Notes under the pieces: generated by a model | Database searches by the model: none | Seen by the model: only the letters and a program-made list of their open reading frames with translations | What the model was told of the DNA's origin: nothing | In this document: one piece after another, positions 34,733 to 44,800 of the stretch | Numbering within the stretch: position 1 is the first letter of the stretch | How the letters are laid out: every line of letters begins with the position of its first letter | Position numbers and translations under genes: made by a program | Assembly: GCA_019117105.1 (NCBI GenBank) | Contig: DXAH01000013.1 | Span: forward strand, 15,785 to 79,784 | Length of the DNA stretch: 64,000 nt | Direction of reading: 5' to 3' | Source of the DNA: Duodenibacillus intestinigallinarum | Lineage (GTDB): Bacteria > Pseudomonadota > Gammaproteobacteria > Burkholderiales > Burkholderiaceae_F

Positions 34733-35908
34733 ATGTCCGATTCTTATCTTTTCACCTCTGAGTCGGTGAGCGAAGGCCATCCGGATAAAGTCGCCGACCA
34801 GATTTCCGACGCCGTTCTCGATGCGTGTCTGGCTCAGGATCCGATGAGCCGTGTGGCCGCCGAGACGCTCTGCAATACCGGTCTCGTCGTTCTGGCCGGT
34901 GAAATCACCACCAACGCTACGGTTGACTACATCGGGCTCACGCGCGAAGTTTTGAAGCGCATCGGCTACGACAACACCGAATACGGCATTGACCACAAGG
35001 GTTGCTCCGTGCTCGTGGGCTATGACAAGCAGTCCAACGATATCGCTCAGGGCGTGGACGCCAAGAACGCCGATCCGCTCACGATCGGTGCCGGCGACCA
35101 GGGCCTGATGTTCGGCTACGCCTGTGACGAAACCGCCACGCTGATGCCCGCAGCCATTTACTACGCTCACCAGCTGATGCTGCGCCAGAGCAAACTGCGC
35201 CGCGACGGCACAATGCCCTATCTTCGTCCCGACGCCAAGAGCCAGGTGACGCTGCGCTACGAAAATGGTCGCCCGGTGGCTGCCGACACAATCGTGCTCT
35301 CGACCCAGCACTCGCCCGAATGGAGCGACGGCATGAGCATGAAGCCCGAATTCATCGAAGCCGTGATCGAAAACATCATTCGTCCGGTGATGCCTGCCGA
35401 ATGGCTCAAGAACACGAAGTTTCTCGTCAACCCGACCGGCCGCTTCGTGGTCGGTGGCCCGCAGGGCGACTGCGGTCTGACCGGCCGCAAGATCATCGTC
35501 GACACCTACGGCGGCAGCTGCCCGCACGGCGGCGGTGCCTTCTCCGGTAAGGATCCGACCAAGGTTGACCGTTCGGCCGCCTACGCCTGCCGTTACGTTG
35601 CCAAGAACATCGTGGCCGCAGGGCTGGCCAGCCGCTGCCAGGTTCAGGTCGCCTACGCCATCGGCGTGGCCGAACCGATGAACATCACCGTTCGCACGAT
35701 GGGCACGGGCAAGGTTTCCGACGATGCTCTGTCGGAAGCCGTGCGCAAGGTTTTCGATCTGCGTCCGGGCGGCATCCTGCAGATGCTCGACCTGCGTCGT
35801 CCGATCTACTCCAAGACCGCCGCTTACGGTCACTTCGGCCGCGAAGAGCCGGAATTCACGTGGGAAAAGACCGACAAGGCCGACATCCTCAAGGGCATGT
35901 TCAGCTAA
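34733..35908 (+). CDS. metK: S-adenosylmethionine synthetase
   Basis: A 391-residue enzyme forming SAM from methionine and ATP. Conserved blocks are FTSESVSEGHPDKVADQISD, the nonapeptide GAGDQGLMFGYA and the P-loop-like GGGAFSGKDPTKVDRSAAY. The ATG at 34733 is preceded by AAAGGA. It leads a methionine/SAM set with metY and metA on the same strand, though tandem hairpins after metK make separate transcription likely. Confidence 0.98.
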   Translation: MSDSYLFTSESVSEGHPDKVADQISDAVLDACLAQDPMSRVAAETLCNTGLVVLAGEITTNATVDYIGLTREVLKRIGYDNTEYGIDHKGCSVLVGYDKQSNDIAQGVDAKNADPLTIGAGDQGLMFGYACDETATLMPAAIYYAHQLMLRQSKLRRDGTMPYLRPDAKSQVTLRYENGRPVAADTIVLSTQHSPEWSDGMSMKPEFIEAVIENIIRPVMPAEWLKNTKFLVNPTGRFVVGGPQGDCGLTGRKIIVDTYGGSCPHGGGAFSGKDPTKVDRSAAYACRYVAKNIVAAGLASRCQVQVAYAIGVAEPMNITVRTMGTGKVSDDALSEAVRKVFDLRPGGILQMLDLRRPIYSKTAAYGHFGREEPEFTWEKTDKADILKGMFS

Positions 35909-35928
35909 TCGGGAATTGTTTTCCGTCC

Positions 35929-35995
35929 GGCCGTCGCCTCTGCGACGGCCTTACAGCCGCCTGCAGGCCTCGCCGCAGGCGGTTTGCCTTTTTGA
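35929..35995 (+). terminator. Tandem hairpin terminator after metK
   Basis: Hairpin one is GGCCGTCGC/GCGACGGCC (35929-35937 with 35942-35950). Hairpin two is CCGCCTGC/GCAGGCGG (35957-35964 with 35975-35982), followed by TTTGCCTTTTT. Confidence 0.8.
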
Positions 35996-36117
35996 GTGTC
36001 GTCTGACGGCAATACCTCAAAACTTGTGCACATATTCTTTCGCACTCCCTCAATAGCCGCTCCGGCTACCCATACACTGCTCTGACTGTGTCAACAATTA
36101 CGTATGAGGGACCTTTC

Positions 36118-37407
36118 ATGAGCGGTCATTCACTTTCCACCATCTGCGTTCAGGGCGGCTGGCGTCCGAAAAACGGCGACCCCCGTCAGCTTCCGATCGT
36201 TCAAAGCACCACCTTCAAGTACGACTCGGGCGAACTGATGGCCAAACTCTTTGACCTCGAGGCAAGCGGCTACTTTTACTCTCGCCTGCAAAACCCGACC
36301 TGCGACTCGGTAGCAGCCAAAATCGCGGCGCTTGAAGGCGGCACCGCCGCCATGCTCACCTCTTCAGGTCAGGCCGCCAACTTTTTTGCCGTTTTCAATA
36401 TCGCCAACGCCGGCGATCATGTGATTGCACTTTCCACCATTTACGGCGGCACCTATAACCTCTTTGCAGTCACGATGAAGAAGATGGGCATTGAGTTCAC
36501 TTTTCTGTCGCCCGACTGCAGCACCGAAGAACTCGAAGCCGCCTTTCGTCCCAACACCAAGGCGCTCTTTGGCGAAACCATCGCCAATCCCGCTCTCAAC
36601 GTCCTTGACATCGAGCGTTTCGCGAAAGCGGCTCACGCCCACGGCGTACCGCTCATTGTCGACAACACGTTTGCCACACCCGTGAACTGCCGCCCGTTCG
36701 AATGGGGCGCAGACATCGTGACGCACTCCACCACCAAATACATGGACGGGCACGGCTGTGCGGTGGGCGGCTGCATCGTGGATTCGGGCAACTTCGACTG
36801 GACGGTACACGCCGAGAAATTTCCCGGACTCACCACGCCCGACGAAAGCTATCACGGACTCGTGTACACCGAACGATTCGGTCTGTCGGGCGCCTACATC
36901 ACCAAAGCTACAGCACAGCTCATGCGAGACCTGGGCAGTGCGCAGTCTCCCCAGAGTGCTTACCTTCTTAATCTCGGGCTCGAAAGCCTGCATCTGAGAA
37001 TGGCGCAGCACTGTGCCAACGCTCTTGCTCTCGCGCAATTCCTACAAAAGCACCCCGCCGTCAGCTGGGTTCGGTATCCGGGATTGGAAGGCGACCCGGA
37101 ATACGATCGCGCACGCAAGTATCTGTCCCACGGCAGCTGCGGCGTGATCAGCTTCGGCCTCAAGGCGGGGCGGCAGGCCGCCCAGGACTTCATGCAAAAG
37201 CTCACCATCGCCGCCATCGAAACGCATGTTGCCGATGCGCGCAGCTGCTGCCTGCACCCGGCAAGCACCACGCATCGTCAGCTAAGCGACGAGGAGCTTG
37301 TCGCCTGCGGCATCGCCCCCGAGCTGGTACGTCTATCCTGCGGCATCGAATCGGCCGAGGACCTGATTGCCGACGTTGCCCAGGCGCTTGATGCGATTGC
37401 GGCGTAG
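36118..37407 (+). CDS. metY: O-acetylhomoserine aminocarboxypropyltransferase (sulfhydrylase)
   Basis: A 429-residue PLP enzyme of the Cys/Met metabolism family that makes homocysteine directly from O-acetylhomoserine and sulfide. The PLP lysine is in STTKYMDGHG; YSRLQNPT, GGTAAMLTSSGQAANF and VDNTFATP are conserved. The length and C-terminus (SCGIESAEDLIADVAQAL) fit MetY rather than MetB/MetC. The ATG at 36118 has GAGGGA upstream; a GTG ten codons earlier lacks a site. The neighbouring metA predicts the matching acetylated substrate. Confidence 0.93.
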   Translation: MSGHSLSTICVQGGWRPKNGDPRQLPIVQSTTFKYDSGELMAKLFDLEASGYFYSRLQNPTCDSVAAKIAALEGGTAAMLTSSGQAANFFAVFNIANAGDHVIALSTIYGGTYNLFAVTMKKMGIEFTFLSPDCSTEELEAAFRPNTKALFGETIANPALNVLDIERFAKAAHAHGVPLIVDNTFATPVNCRPFEWGADIVTHSTTKYMDGHGCAVGGCIVDSGNFDWTVHAEKFPGLTTPDESYHGLVYTERFGLSGAYITKATAQLMRDLGSAQSPQSAYLLNLGLESLHLRMAQHCANALALAQFLQKHPAVSWVRYPGLEGDPEYDRARKYLSHGSCGVISFGLKAGRQAAQDFMQKLTIAAIETHVADARSCCLHPASTTHRQLSDEELVACGIAPELVRLSCGIESAEDLIADVAQALDAIAA

Positions 37408-37418
37408 GAGGTTGAGCC

Positions 37419-38336
37419 ATGCCCATCAAGATACCCAACACGCTGCCCGCCGTTGAAGTTCTCAACCGGGAAAATATCTTCATCATGCGCGAAGCGCGCG
37501 CGCAAACCCAGGACATCCGTCCGCTGCGAATTGCTCTTGTGAATCTCATGCCCGACAAGATCACAACGGAGACGCAATTTGCGCGGCTTCTGAGCAATAC
37601 GCCGTTGCAAATCGAGCTTGAGCTCATTCACATGAGTTCGCATGTCTCGAAAAACACCGCGCACAGCCACCTCAAGAGCTTTTACCGCACCTTTGCAGAT
37701 GTGCGTGATCAAAAATTCGACGGCATGGTGATCACGGGAGCGCCCGTCGAACGCATGGCCTTTGAGGACATCGACTATTGGTCCGAACTCACGGAGCTGA
37801 TGGATTGGAGCAAAACGCACGTCTACAGCACGTTGCACATCTGCTGGGCCGCGCAGGCAGGCCTCTATCATCATTTCGGCATTCGCAAGGTTCTGCTTGA
37901 ACAGAAACTCTCGGGCGTGTTCGCCCACGAAGTGGTACGTAAAAGCAATATGCTCTTTCGCGGCTGCGACGACTTGTTTTTCTTGCCGCACTCGCGTCAC
38001 ACGATCATCGACGAAAAGGCGGTTCGCTCCGATTCGCGACTCAAGGTGCTCGCACAGTCCGACAAAGCCGGCATTTTTGCCGTTGCCACCGACAAAGGCC
38101 GTCAGATTTTCTTTACGGGACACGCTGAATACGATCTCGAAACGCTCGACGCTGAATATCGCCGCGACATCAAGGCGGGACTTCCCGTACCGGTCCCCGA
38201 AAACTACTATGTCAACAACGATCCGACCGCCGGTCCGCGCATGACATGGAGAGCGCACGCTCACCTGATCTTTGCCAACTGGCTTAACTACTTCGTGTAT
38301 CAGGAAACGCCGTACGATCTGCAGGAGATCGGCTAG
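37419..38336 (+). CDS. metA: Homoserine O-acyltransferase MetA, predicted acetyl-CoA type
   Basis: A 305-residue MetA. The nucleophile Cys is in HICWAAQAGLYHH and the His/Glu pair in TGHAEYD. At residue 111 it has Glu (ITGAPVERMAFEDIDYW). Work on Bacillus and E. coli enzymes showed this position decides donor choice: Glu accepts acetyl-CoA, Gly accepts succinyl-CoA. It is therefore probably a homoserine O-acetyltransferase despite the usual succinyltransferase label. It follows metY by 11 bases and is likely co-transcribed. Confidence 0.94.
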   Translation: MPIKIPNTLPAVEVLNRENIFIMREARAQTQDIRPLRIALVNLMPDKITTETQFARLLSNTPLQIELELIHMSSHVSKNTAHSHLKSFYRTFADVRDQKFDGMVITGAPVERMAFEDIDYWSELTELMDWSKTHVYSTLHICWAAQAGLYHHFGIRKVLLEQKLSGVFAHEVVRKSNMLFRGCDDLFFLPHSRHTIIDEKAVRSDSRLKVLAQSDKAGIFAVATDKGRQIFFTGHAEYDLETLDAEYRRDIKAGLPVPVPENYYVNNDPTAGPRMTWRAHAHLIFANWLNYFVYQETPYDLQEIG

Positions 38337-38343
38337 AGCTCAA

Positions 38344-39174
38344 TCACAAGCCGATCAGACGCTGCGGATGGGTGTAGATGTTGGCGCGCTTGTCGCGGCA
38401 AAACGCCGCCAAAGTGAGATTGCAGCGTTGCGCCACTTCAACGGCCAAGGCCGTGGGCGCCGACACAGCAAAGAGAATTTCCACGCCGCAGGCGGCCGCC
38501 TTCTGCACCATTTCGTAGGAGGCGCGGGAACTCACAAAAAGCGCGCCATCGAGTTCTTTCGTACGCGCTCGGCAGCCAAGAAGCTTATCGAGCGCCACAT
38601 GCCGGCCGACATCTTCGCGTCCGAACGCGACCGTACCGTCGTGTCGCAACCAGACAGCCGCGTGCGTGCCGCCCGTGAGACTTCGGAGCTCTTCGGTCTG
38701 AGCGATACCGGCCAGACCCGCGCCGTAGTGCTTTAAATCAAAGCGCTGTGTAAAGGAAAGCGCCTTGAGCGGGCGCATGACCCCCTCGAGACTTTCGGTG
38801 CCGCAGATGCCGCAGCCGGTGCGGCCGGCCATCGTACGGCGATGTTCCTTGAGCTTCCAAAATGATTCCGACGAAACCGTCAGATGAACTTCGTAGCCGC
38901 GCCCACAGCCGGGATGAACCTCAATATCGTAGACGTCGGAAACATCCTGCACGATGCCTTCGGCCAGAGAAAAGCCGAGAGCAAAGTCCTCGAGATGCTG
39001 CGGCGTTACCATCATCACGGTGTGCGAAATGCCGTTGTAGACAAGTGCAGCGGGCACCTCGTCGATGACAAAGTCGGACTTACGCGAGCCGTCCAGATTG
39101 AGAACGCTTACGGCCTGCGCTCCAGTAGGCACATTTAGCTTTTCGCCATCAGCGGAAAACAGCACGTCGCTCAT
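38344..39174 (-). CDS. fdhD: Formate dehydrogenase sulfurtransferase FdhD
   Basis: A 276-residue FdhD that passes sulfur from IscS to the molybdenum cofactor of formate dehydrogenase. The sulfur-relay CxxC is GCGICGTESLEGV; VGRHVALDKLLG and SSRASYEMVQKAA are conserved. The ATG at 39174 is 20 bases after the fdhE stop. It converges on metA with a seven-base gap. Confidence 0.95.
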   Translation of the reverse strand: MSDVLFSADGEKLNVPTGAQAVSVLNLDGSRKSDFVIDEVPAALVYNGISHTVMMVTPQHLEDFALGFSLAEGIVQDVSDVYDIEVHPGCGRGYEVHLTVSSESFWKLKEHRRTMAGRTGCGICGTESLEGVMRPLKALSFTQRFDLKHYGAGLAGIAQTEELRSLTGGTHAAVWLRHDGTVAFGREDVGRHVALDKLLGCRARTKELDGALFVSSRASYEMVQKAAACGVEILFAVSAPTALAVEVAQRCNLTLAAFCRDKRANIYTHPQRLIGL

Positions 39175-39193
39175 GAGTGAATCTCGCTTCTTT

Positions 39194-40075
39194 TTAGGCG
39201 TTGCCGGCCTGAGAGGCATCTTGCTGAGCCTGCCCGCGCGTTTGTGCGTAGGCAACCATCAGCTCGGCACAGCGCCAAGATTCGAAATCCGGATCAAAGT
39301 CTTCGCTTTCGGCACCGAACACCGTGGCCACAGTCGAGTCGCAAGCTCTGCAAACATGCAAGCGGTGCTTGTCGTCGCCTTCGAGATGCACGTACTGCAA
39401 TTCGGACGTCGCTTCATCGCCGCACACCGCACAGCGGATACGTTCAAACTGCCAGTCCGCACCGCAGCAGGCACAGTACAGACGCTTGACGTTGCCGCGG
39501 TTTTGCGTGGCGCCGACCGCCGCCATGGAAGCACGCGTACCGCAGACCGGGCAAGTAATGCTGCGCTTGAAGTGCACCGTATCGGGCACCATGCGGTCAA
39601 AGGCACGGCTGGCCTCAGTCGCGGCATCGTCAAGAAAAACGCGCATGGCAAAAGCCGTGACGGGCACGAAATAGAGTTCGGCAAGCGTCAGATCCATGCC
39701 GGCCTCTTCAATGCGATCCCACAATGCGTCGGGGTACTTGGCAAGAGCGTCAAGCGTGTCCTGTGTAAAAAACGCTTCCGGCTCGGGAATGTTGAGGCAC
39801 GGATCGCCCGAGGGAATACTTTCGTCTGCCACCGCACGAATCGCAGCAAAGACGCGCAAAAACTCTTCCCGCGGAACGTGAATGAAGCGGCTTGCAAAAA
39901 GTGGCTTTTTGCCGTGCAGCGCGTCTTGCATTTCTTCGGGCGTCCACTCCACCTCCGGCACCGTCACCTCGGTTTTCAGGCGCGCGGCTTCGTGCAGCAT
40001 CGCCAAAAACTGGTCTTCGGCGGAATTGATGTTGTATTTGGCAAACAAACGATCGAGTTTTTTCAAGCTAAGCAT
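39194..40075 (-). CDS. fdhE: Formate dehydrogenase accessory protein FdhE
   Basis: A 293-residue rubredoxin-like accessory protein needed for maturation or export of respiratory formate dehydrogenase. Four CxxC knuckles are visible: CPVC, CACC, CAVC and CRAC (about residues 176-245), the metal-binding signature of the family. It sits between the structural genes and fdhD. Confidence 0.95.
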   Translation of the reverse strand: MLSLKKLDRLFAKYNINSAEDQFLAMLHEAARLKTEVTVPEVEWTPEEMQDALHGKKPLFASRFIHVPREEFLRVFAAIRAVADESIPSGDPCLNIPEPEAFFTQDTLDALAKYPDALWDRIEEAGMDLTLAELYFVPVTAFAMRVFLDDAATEASRAFDRMVPDTVHFKRSITCPVCGTRASMAAVGATQNRGNVKRLYCACCGADWQFERIRCAVCGDEATSELQYVHLEGDDKHRLHVCRACDSTVATVFGAESEDFDPDFESWRCAELMVAYAQTRGQAQQDASQAGNA

Positions 40076-40112
40076 GGTGTTTCGGTCGTCGCCGACCGCA
40101 GTGCATCTCTAG

Positions 40113-40148
40113 AAAAAAGTGCGTGGGCGCTGCGACACGCTCACGCAC
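40113..40148 (-). terminator. Terminator between the formate dehydrogenase genes and fdhE
   Basis: On the minus strand GTGCGTG/CACGCAC closes a 16-base loop and is followed by TTTTTT, so part of the transcription may stop before fdhE-fdhD. Confidence 0.7.
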
Positions 40149-40190
40149 AGTCTTGTGGCGGATTATGCGGCAAAAACGATGGTTTTGCGC

Positions 40191-40919
40191 TTACTTTCCG
40201 CCTTTTTTGTCGGGCTCTTCGGTGACATTCTTGCCGAGCGCAAGCTCTTCATTAGCCCAATAGCCCCAGTGATAGGCGGCGTCGGACTCGGAAACCTTGC
40301 CATCGCCGAACATCAGACGGATCGTGCCGCGATAGGGCTGGAAGATACCCGCGCCGAGGTAAATGTGTGCGATGCCCACGAACACCGTCAGGAAAAAGAA
40401 GATGTCGTGCACAAGTTTGGCAACGAGAACCGTTTCGGGTGCAAAGTCAACCTTGCCGGAGCCGTCGGGCAAGAGTCCCGTGTTAAGCCACAAGATCATG
40501 CCGGAGACGGCCATGAAGACACCGAAGATCACAAGCGCGCCGTCAGCTAGACGCTGCGCTGACTTCACGTGGTGCTGCGGCGGCATATGCACTTTGGAAG
40601 GTGCAAAGAGGTACAGAGGGAACTTCACGGCCCAGGCCACGTCGTCCTTGTCCCACTTGCCGAAGATGTCTTCCTTGAAAAGATGCACGAAACCCTTGGG
40701 GCTCTTGAGAATGGCAAAGAGCGGCACCAGGATGAAGGGTACGGCGAGCACACGGTGCAGCATGCGCATGGCGTACGTGAAGTCGCCGCCCATGATGCCG
40801 CCGCCGAGCGAGGGCACGAACACAAACAAACCGGTGAACGCAAGCAGGATGCAGGCGATCGCAGCCACCCCGTGCGTGACACGAGTCAAAAGCGAATGAC
40901 GCTGAATGTAGCGGGTCAT
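40191..40919 (-). CDS. fdnI: Formate dehydrogenase cytochrome b556 subunit (gamma)
   Basis: A 242-residue membrane subunit with four predicted helices, beginning RYIQRHSLLTRVTHGVAAIA, where the early His fits a haem ligand. It anchors the periplasm-facing enzyme and passes electrons to quinone. Gene order alpha-beta-gamma matches E. coli fdnGHI/fdoGHI. The C-terminus carries about 40 extra charged residues compared with the enteric protein. Confidence 0.92.
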   Translation of the reverse strand: MTRYIQRHSLLTRVTHGVAAIACILLAFTGLFVFVPSLGGGIMGGDFTYAMRMLHRVLAVPFILVPLFAILKSPKGFVHLFKEDIFGKWDKDDVAWAVKFPLYLFAPSKVHMPPQHHVKSAQRLADGALVIFGVFMAVSGMILWLNTGLLPDGSGKVDFAPETVLVAKLVHDIFFFLTVFVGIAHIYLGAGIFQPYRGTIRLMFGDGKVSESDAAYHWGYWANEELALGKNVTEEPDKKGGK

Positions 40920-40940
40920 GTTCTTTACTCCTAGTGGGAT

Positions 40941-41828
40941 CTATTGAGAGTCGCGCTTGAGAGCCGCCACTTCGCGATCGGCTTTTTCGCGCTGCTCCGG
41001 CGTCCAGTGCTTCTTGGCTTCTTCGATCGTCATTTCTTCTCGACGATAGCCGCGTGCGGCAACCAGAGAAACAGCCAGACCGGCGACCACCGCGGCGGTA
41101 CCCACGGCCGTGACCGTGCGCATTGCCGTTCCCATGGTGATCACGTCTTTCTTCACGGGGTTGGTCGGCAAGCCGTAGGCTTCATGCCCGTGCTTGCAGA
41201 CGGTAAGGGTGTGCAGACCGCCCATTTCGTTGACACCGTAGAGTTCGGCCTTTTCAAAACCCTTCTTCTTGAGGAATTCGACACGCTTGAGACCCTTTTC
41301 GATCATTTCCTCGCGCGGTCCGAAGCAAAGCGCCTCGGGCTGGCAGGTCTTGACGCAAGCCGGGATGCCGCCCTCTTCGAGACGATCCAGACACAGCGTG
41401 CACTTGTCGATGCGCTTGTCCGTCGGACGAAAACGCGGCACGTCAAAGGGACAAGCCGACTGGCAATAAGTGCAGCCGTTGCACTTGTCGGTATCAAACG
41501 CCACCACGCCCTTGTCGGTCTTGTAGAGCGCGCCCGACGAGCAGATTTCCACACAAGCGGCGTCCGTGCAGTGGAAGCACGAGCGGCGGCCGATGGCGAA
41601 ATTCAAGGGCTGAAACTTGTTGCCGGATTCATGTTCGGCAAACGTCATGATCAAACGCGTGTCGCCGTTCAAATCCGCAGGCGACTGGTAGCTGCCGGTA
41701 AACGGAACCGAGTTGAGTCCCGTGGGAGCGGGCAGTCCGTTCCATTGCTTGCAGGCCACCTGACAACCCTTGCAGCCCGTGCAGTGCGAAGCGTCAAACA
41801 AGATGGCGACTTCTTTACTCTTAGCCAT
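40941..41828 (-). CDS. fdnH: Formate dehydrogenase iron-sulfur subunit (beta)
   Basis: A 295-residue four-cluster ferredoxin-like subunit. Cys groups are CTGCKGCQVACKQW, CFHCTDAACVEIC, CNGCTYCQSACPFDVPRF and CTLCLDRL...CVKTCQ. A single C-terminal transmembrane helix (about 243-262) fits the family's anchoring helix. An AAGGAG site precedes the ATG. Confidence 0.95.
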   Translation of the reverse strand: MAKSKEVAILFDASHCTGCKGCQVACKQWNGLPAPTGLNSVPFTGSYQSPADLNGDTRLIMTFAEHESGNKFQPLNFAIGRRSCFHCTDAACVEICSSGALYKTDKGVVAFDTDKCNGCTYCQSACPFDVPRFRPTDKRIDKCTLCLDRLEEGGIPACVKTCQPEALCFGPREEMIEKGLKRVEFLKKKGFEKAELYGVNEMGGLHTLTVCKHGHEAYGLPTNPVKKDVITMGTAMRTVTAVGTAAVVAGLAVSLVAARGYRREEMTIEEAKKHWTPEQREKADREVAALKRDSQ

Positions 41829-41850
41829 TATTTTCTCCTTGTCTCACGGG

Positions 41851-44800
41851 TCAGGCGACGGGTTCCAGATTCACCAGGAACGCCTTGTATTCCGGAATCC
41901 ACGAATTCGGATCGCCGACGTTGGGGGTAAGGTCGTTGACATTGTCACCGGTAGCAAACTTCGTCGCCCACGAGAAGTGGTGCGGCATGCCCACAACGTG
42001 CGTCACCTTGCCGTCGATCATCATCGGCTTCATGCGCTTGGTTACCATGGCAGCAACCTTCACGTCGCCACGGTTGTTCCATACGCGTACCATCTGACCG
42101 TTCTGGATACCCTTTTCCTTGGCGAGCTCTTCGCTGATTTCGATGAAGTTGCACGGAATCAGTTCATTGAGCCACGGGATATTTCTCGTCTGCGTGCCGC
42201 TCTGCCAGTGTTCGACCACAGAGTAGGTCGTCACCACGTACGGATAATCCTTGGCATTGCCTCGCTTGACGGAGGGATCTTTGGTAAAGAGCGCGCACGG
42301 GTTGCCTCCCGCACCGTTGAGAAGATTCTTCACCGGCGTTTCATGCGGTTCGAAATGTTCAGGCAACGGACCGTCTCCCATCGGATAGGCAAAGAGTCGG
42401 GCCTGCTGTTCCCACGTCATGAAGAACGCGTTGCGATCGGGCGGAGCGGCTGTCACGAAGTCACCCACGTCGTTTTGCAACCACTTGCCGTCCTTCCATT
42501 CGACGAGCACGCGATCGGGATTCCACGGTTTGCCGTTTTCGTCGGCCGAAGCGCGGTTGTAGAGAATGCGGCGGTTGGCGGGCCACGCAAACGACCACTG
42601 CGGGAAGAGACCGAGCCCCGTCGGATCGTCCTTGCTGCGGCGCGTCATCGGCTGCTTCATCGGATCCATCTTGGTGGCTTCATTGTTGTAGTAGCCCGAG
42701 AAAATCCAGATGCCGCAGGCGGTGCTGCCATCGGCCTGAAGCGAACCGTAGCTCGGAATCAGCTTGCGAGTCTTGACGTCGTAGCCGTTCATCGCCCAGC
42801 ACAGCGCACGGATGTCTGGCTTGCCGTCGATCGTGTAATCCATGTTGGTCTTGAGGATCTGATCGGGGCAGGCTCCGCCTTCCTTTTCATACAGCGCACG
42901 GATTTCGCGCCACAGCAGCAACAGCTGATCGAAGTCAGGCTTGGCCTCTCCGGGCGGCTCAACGGATTTCTCTCGCCACTGGATCCAGCGGCCGGAGTTG
43001 TTGATCGAACCCGTCTTTTCATAGATCAACGCAGCGGGCAGGAAATAGCACTCGGTCTTCACTTCTTCGGGCTTCATGTCGGGAGCGCGCCAGAAATCAG
43101 CCGTTTCTGTAAAGAACCAGTCGGTCACCACAAGCCAGTCGAGCTTGGCCATGGAATTGCGGGCGTGCTTGGCGTTGGGCGTGGAGTGCGCCGGATTCAT
43201 GCCCCAGCAGAAGTAGCCCTTGATTCTCTCGTCGCGCATCTGATTGAACGTCATGATGGTCGAGTAGTGCGCATAGTCATAGCGCGGGCTGATCTTGGGC
43301 AGCAGGTCGTAGCAATAGTCGTTTTCGACCGTTGCATTGTCGCCGAACCATTCCTTTAAGGCCGAGACCCAGAACTTGGGCTTGTTGCTGTAGTAACCGG
43401 CGGCATACGTTTCCACCGACAGGTAGTCGGCAAGCGTCGGGTGGCTCTTGCCCGTAGGCCAGGAGAGGTAACCCGGAGCCTGATGCACGGAAGCACCCAC
43501 GTCGGTCGAGCCCTGCACGTTGGGTTCGCCGCGCAGCGCGTTGATGCCGCCGCCGGCGATGCCGACGTTGCCCAACAAAAGCTGCACGACACACATGATG
43601 CGGCAGTTCTGAGAGCCGTAGGTGTGCTGCGTCTGGCCGAGCGCGTAAAGGATCGAACCGGCCTTGTCAGGACGGCCCGTTGCGGCATAGGTCTGCCAGA
43701 TCTTAAGAAGCACGTCATGGTCCATGCCAGTGATGCGTTCGACCATTTCGGGCGTATAGCGGGCGTAGTGAGCCTTCATGACGTTCAAAACGCAGCGTGG
43801 ATCCTGCAGCGTTTCATCGCGCTTGAGCACCTTGAGAGCCGGCGTCTTGAATTTCGGCGTACCCGGCTTATTGACCCAAGCAAAGGCCGTGCCTTCGGCC
43901 GTGTTCCACAGCTGCTTCTTGTCAGAGTCGTAACCCCAGGATTCGTTGTCGTACTTTTGCTTCACCGGATCCCAGCCCGAGAAGAGACCCGTATCGGGAT
44001 CGAACTTGTAGTCGTCGCGAAGCAGGCAGGCAGCGTTCGTGTAGCTGAGGATATAGTCCTTGTGATAGAACTCGTTTTGCAGGATGTAGTTAATCATCCC
44101 GCCGAAGAACGCAATGTCGGTGCCCGGACGCAACCGACCGTAGATGTCGGCCTGGGCCGCCGAACGAGAATAACGCGGATCGACCACGATCCAGGTGGCA
44201 CCGCGGTCCTGTGCGCGTTCCACCCAACGCGAACTCAGCGGGTGGTTTTCGACATTGTTGGAGCCGATCGTCAGAATGACGTCGGAGTTGGCGAAATCGC
44301 ACCAGTGGCTCGTCATGGAACCGCGGCCGAAACTCGGAGCGAGGCCCGCAACGGTCGAGGAGTGACACACGCGCGTCTGGTTGTCAATCGCAACGATGCC
44401 GAGCGAACGGGCGAACTTCTGAACGAGCCAACCTTCCTCGTTGTTGAGCTGGGCAGCACCCAGACTTGCGATGCCGTCGCAGCGGTTGACCGTCACGCCG
44501 TCTTCGGTTTCCACGAAGCTCGCATCACGGGTCTTTTTAACATGACGAGCGATTTCCTTAGCAGCCTGATCCCACGAAATGCGTTCCCACTTCGTCGAGC
44601 CAGGACGGCGCACCATAGGATAGATCACGCGGTCGGGATGAGCAGACACCGTACGGTCGGGATTGACGATATTGCGAAGGCCCCACATGGCGGCGCCCTT
44701 CGGGCACAGACCGCCGAGGTTGACCGGATGATCCGGATCGCCTTCGAGATTGATGAGTTCGCCGTTGCGCGACGAGCAAATCGTGCCGCAGCCGCCGGAG

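Noticed and set aside
44365..44367. Possible selenocysteine codon in fdnG
   Set aside because: The codon is TGT, an ordinary Cys; no in-frame TGA occurs in the gene.
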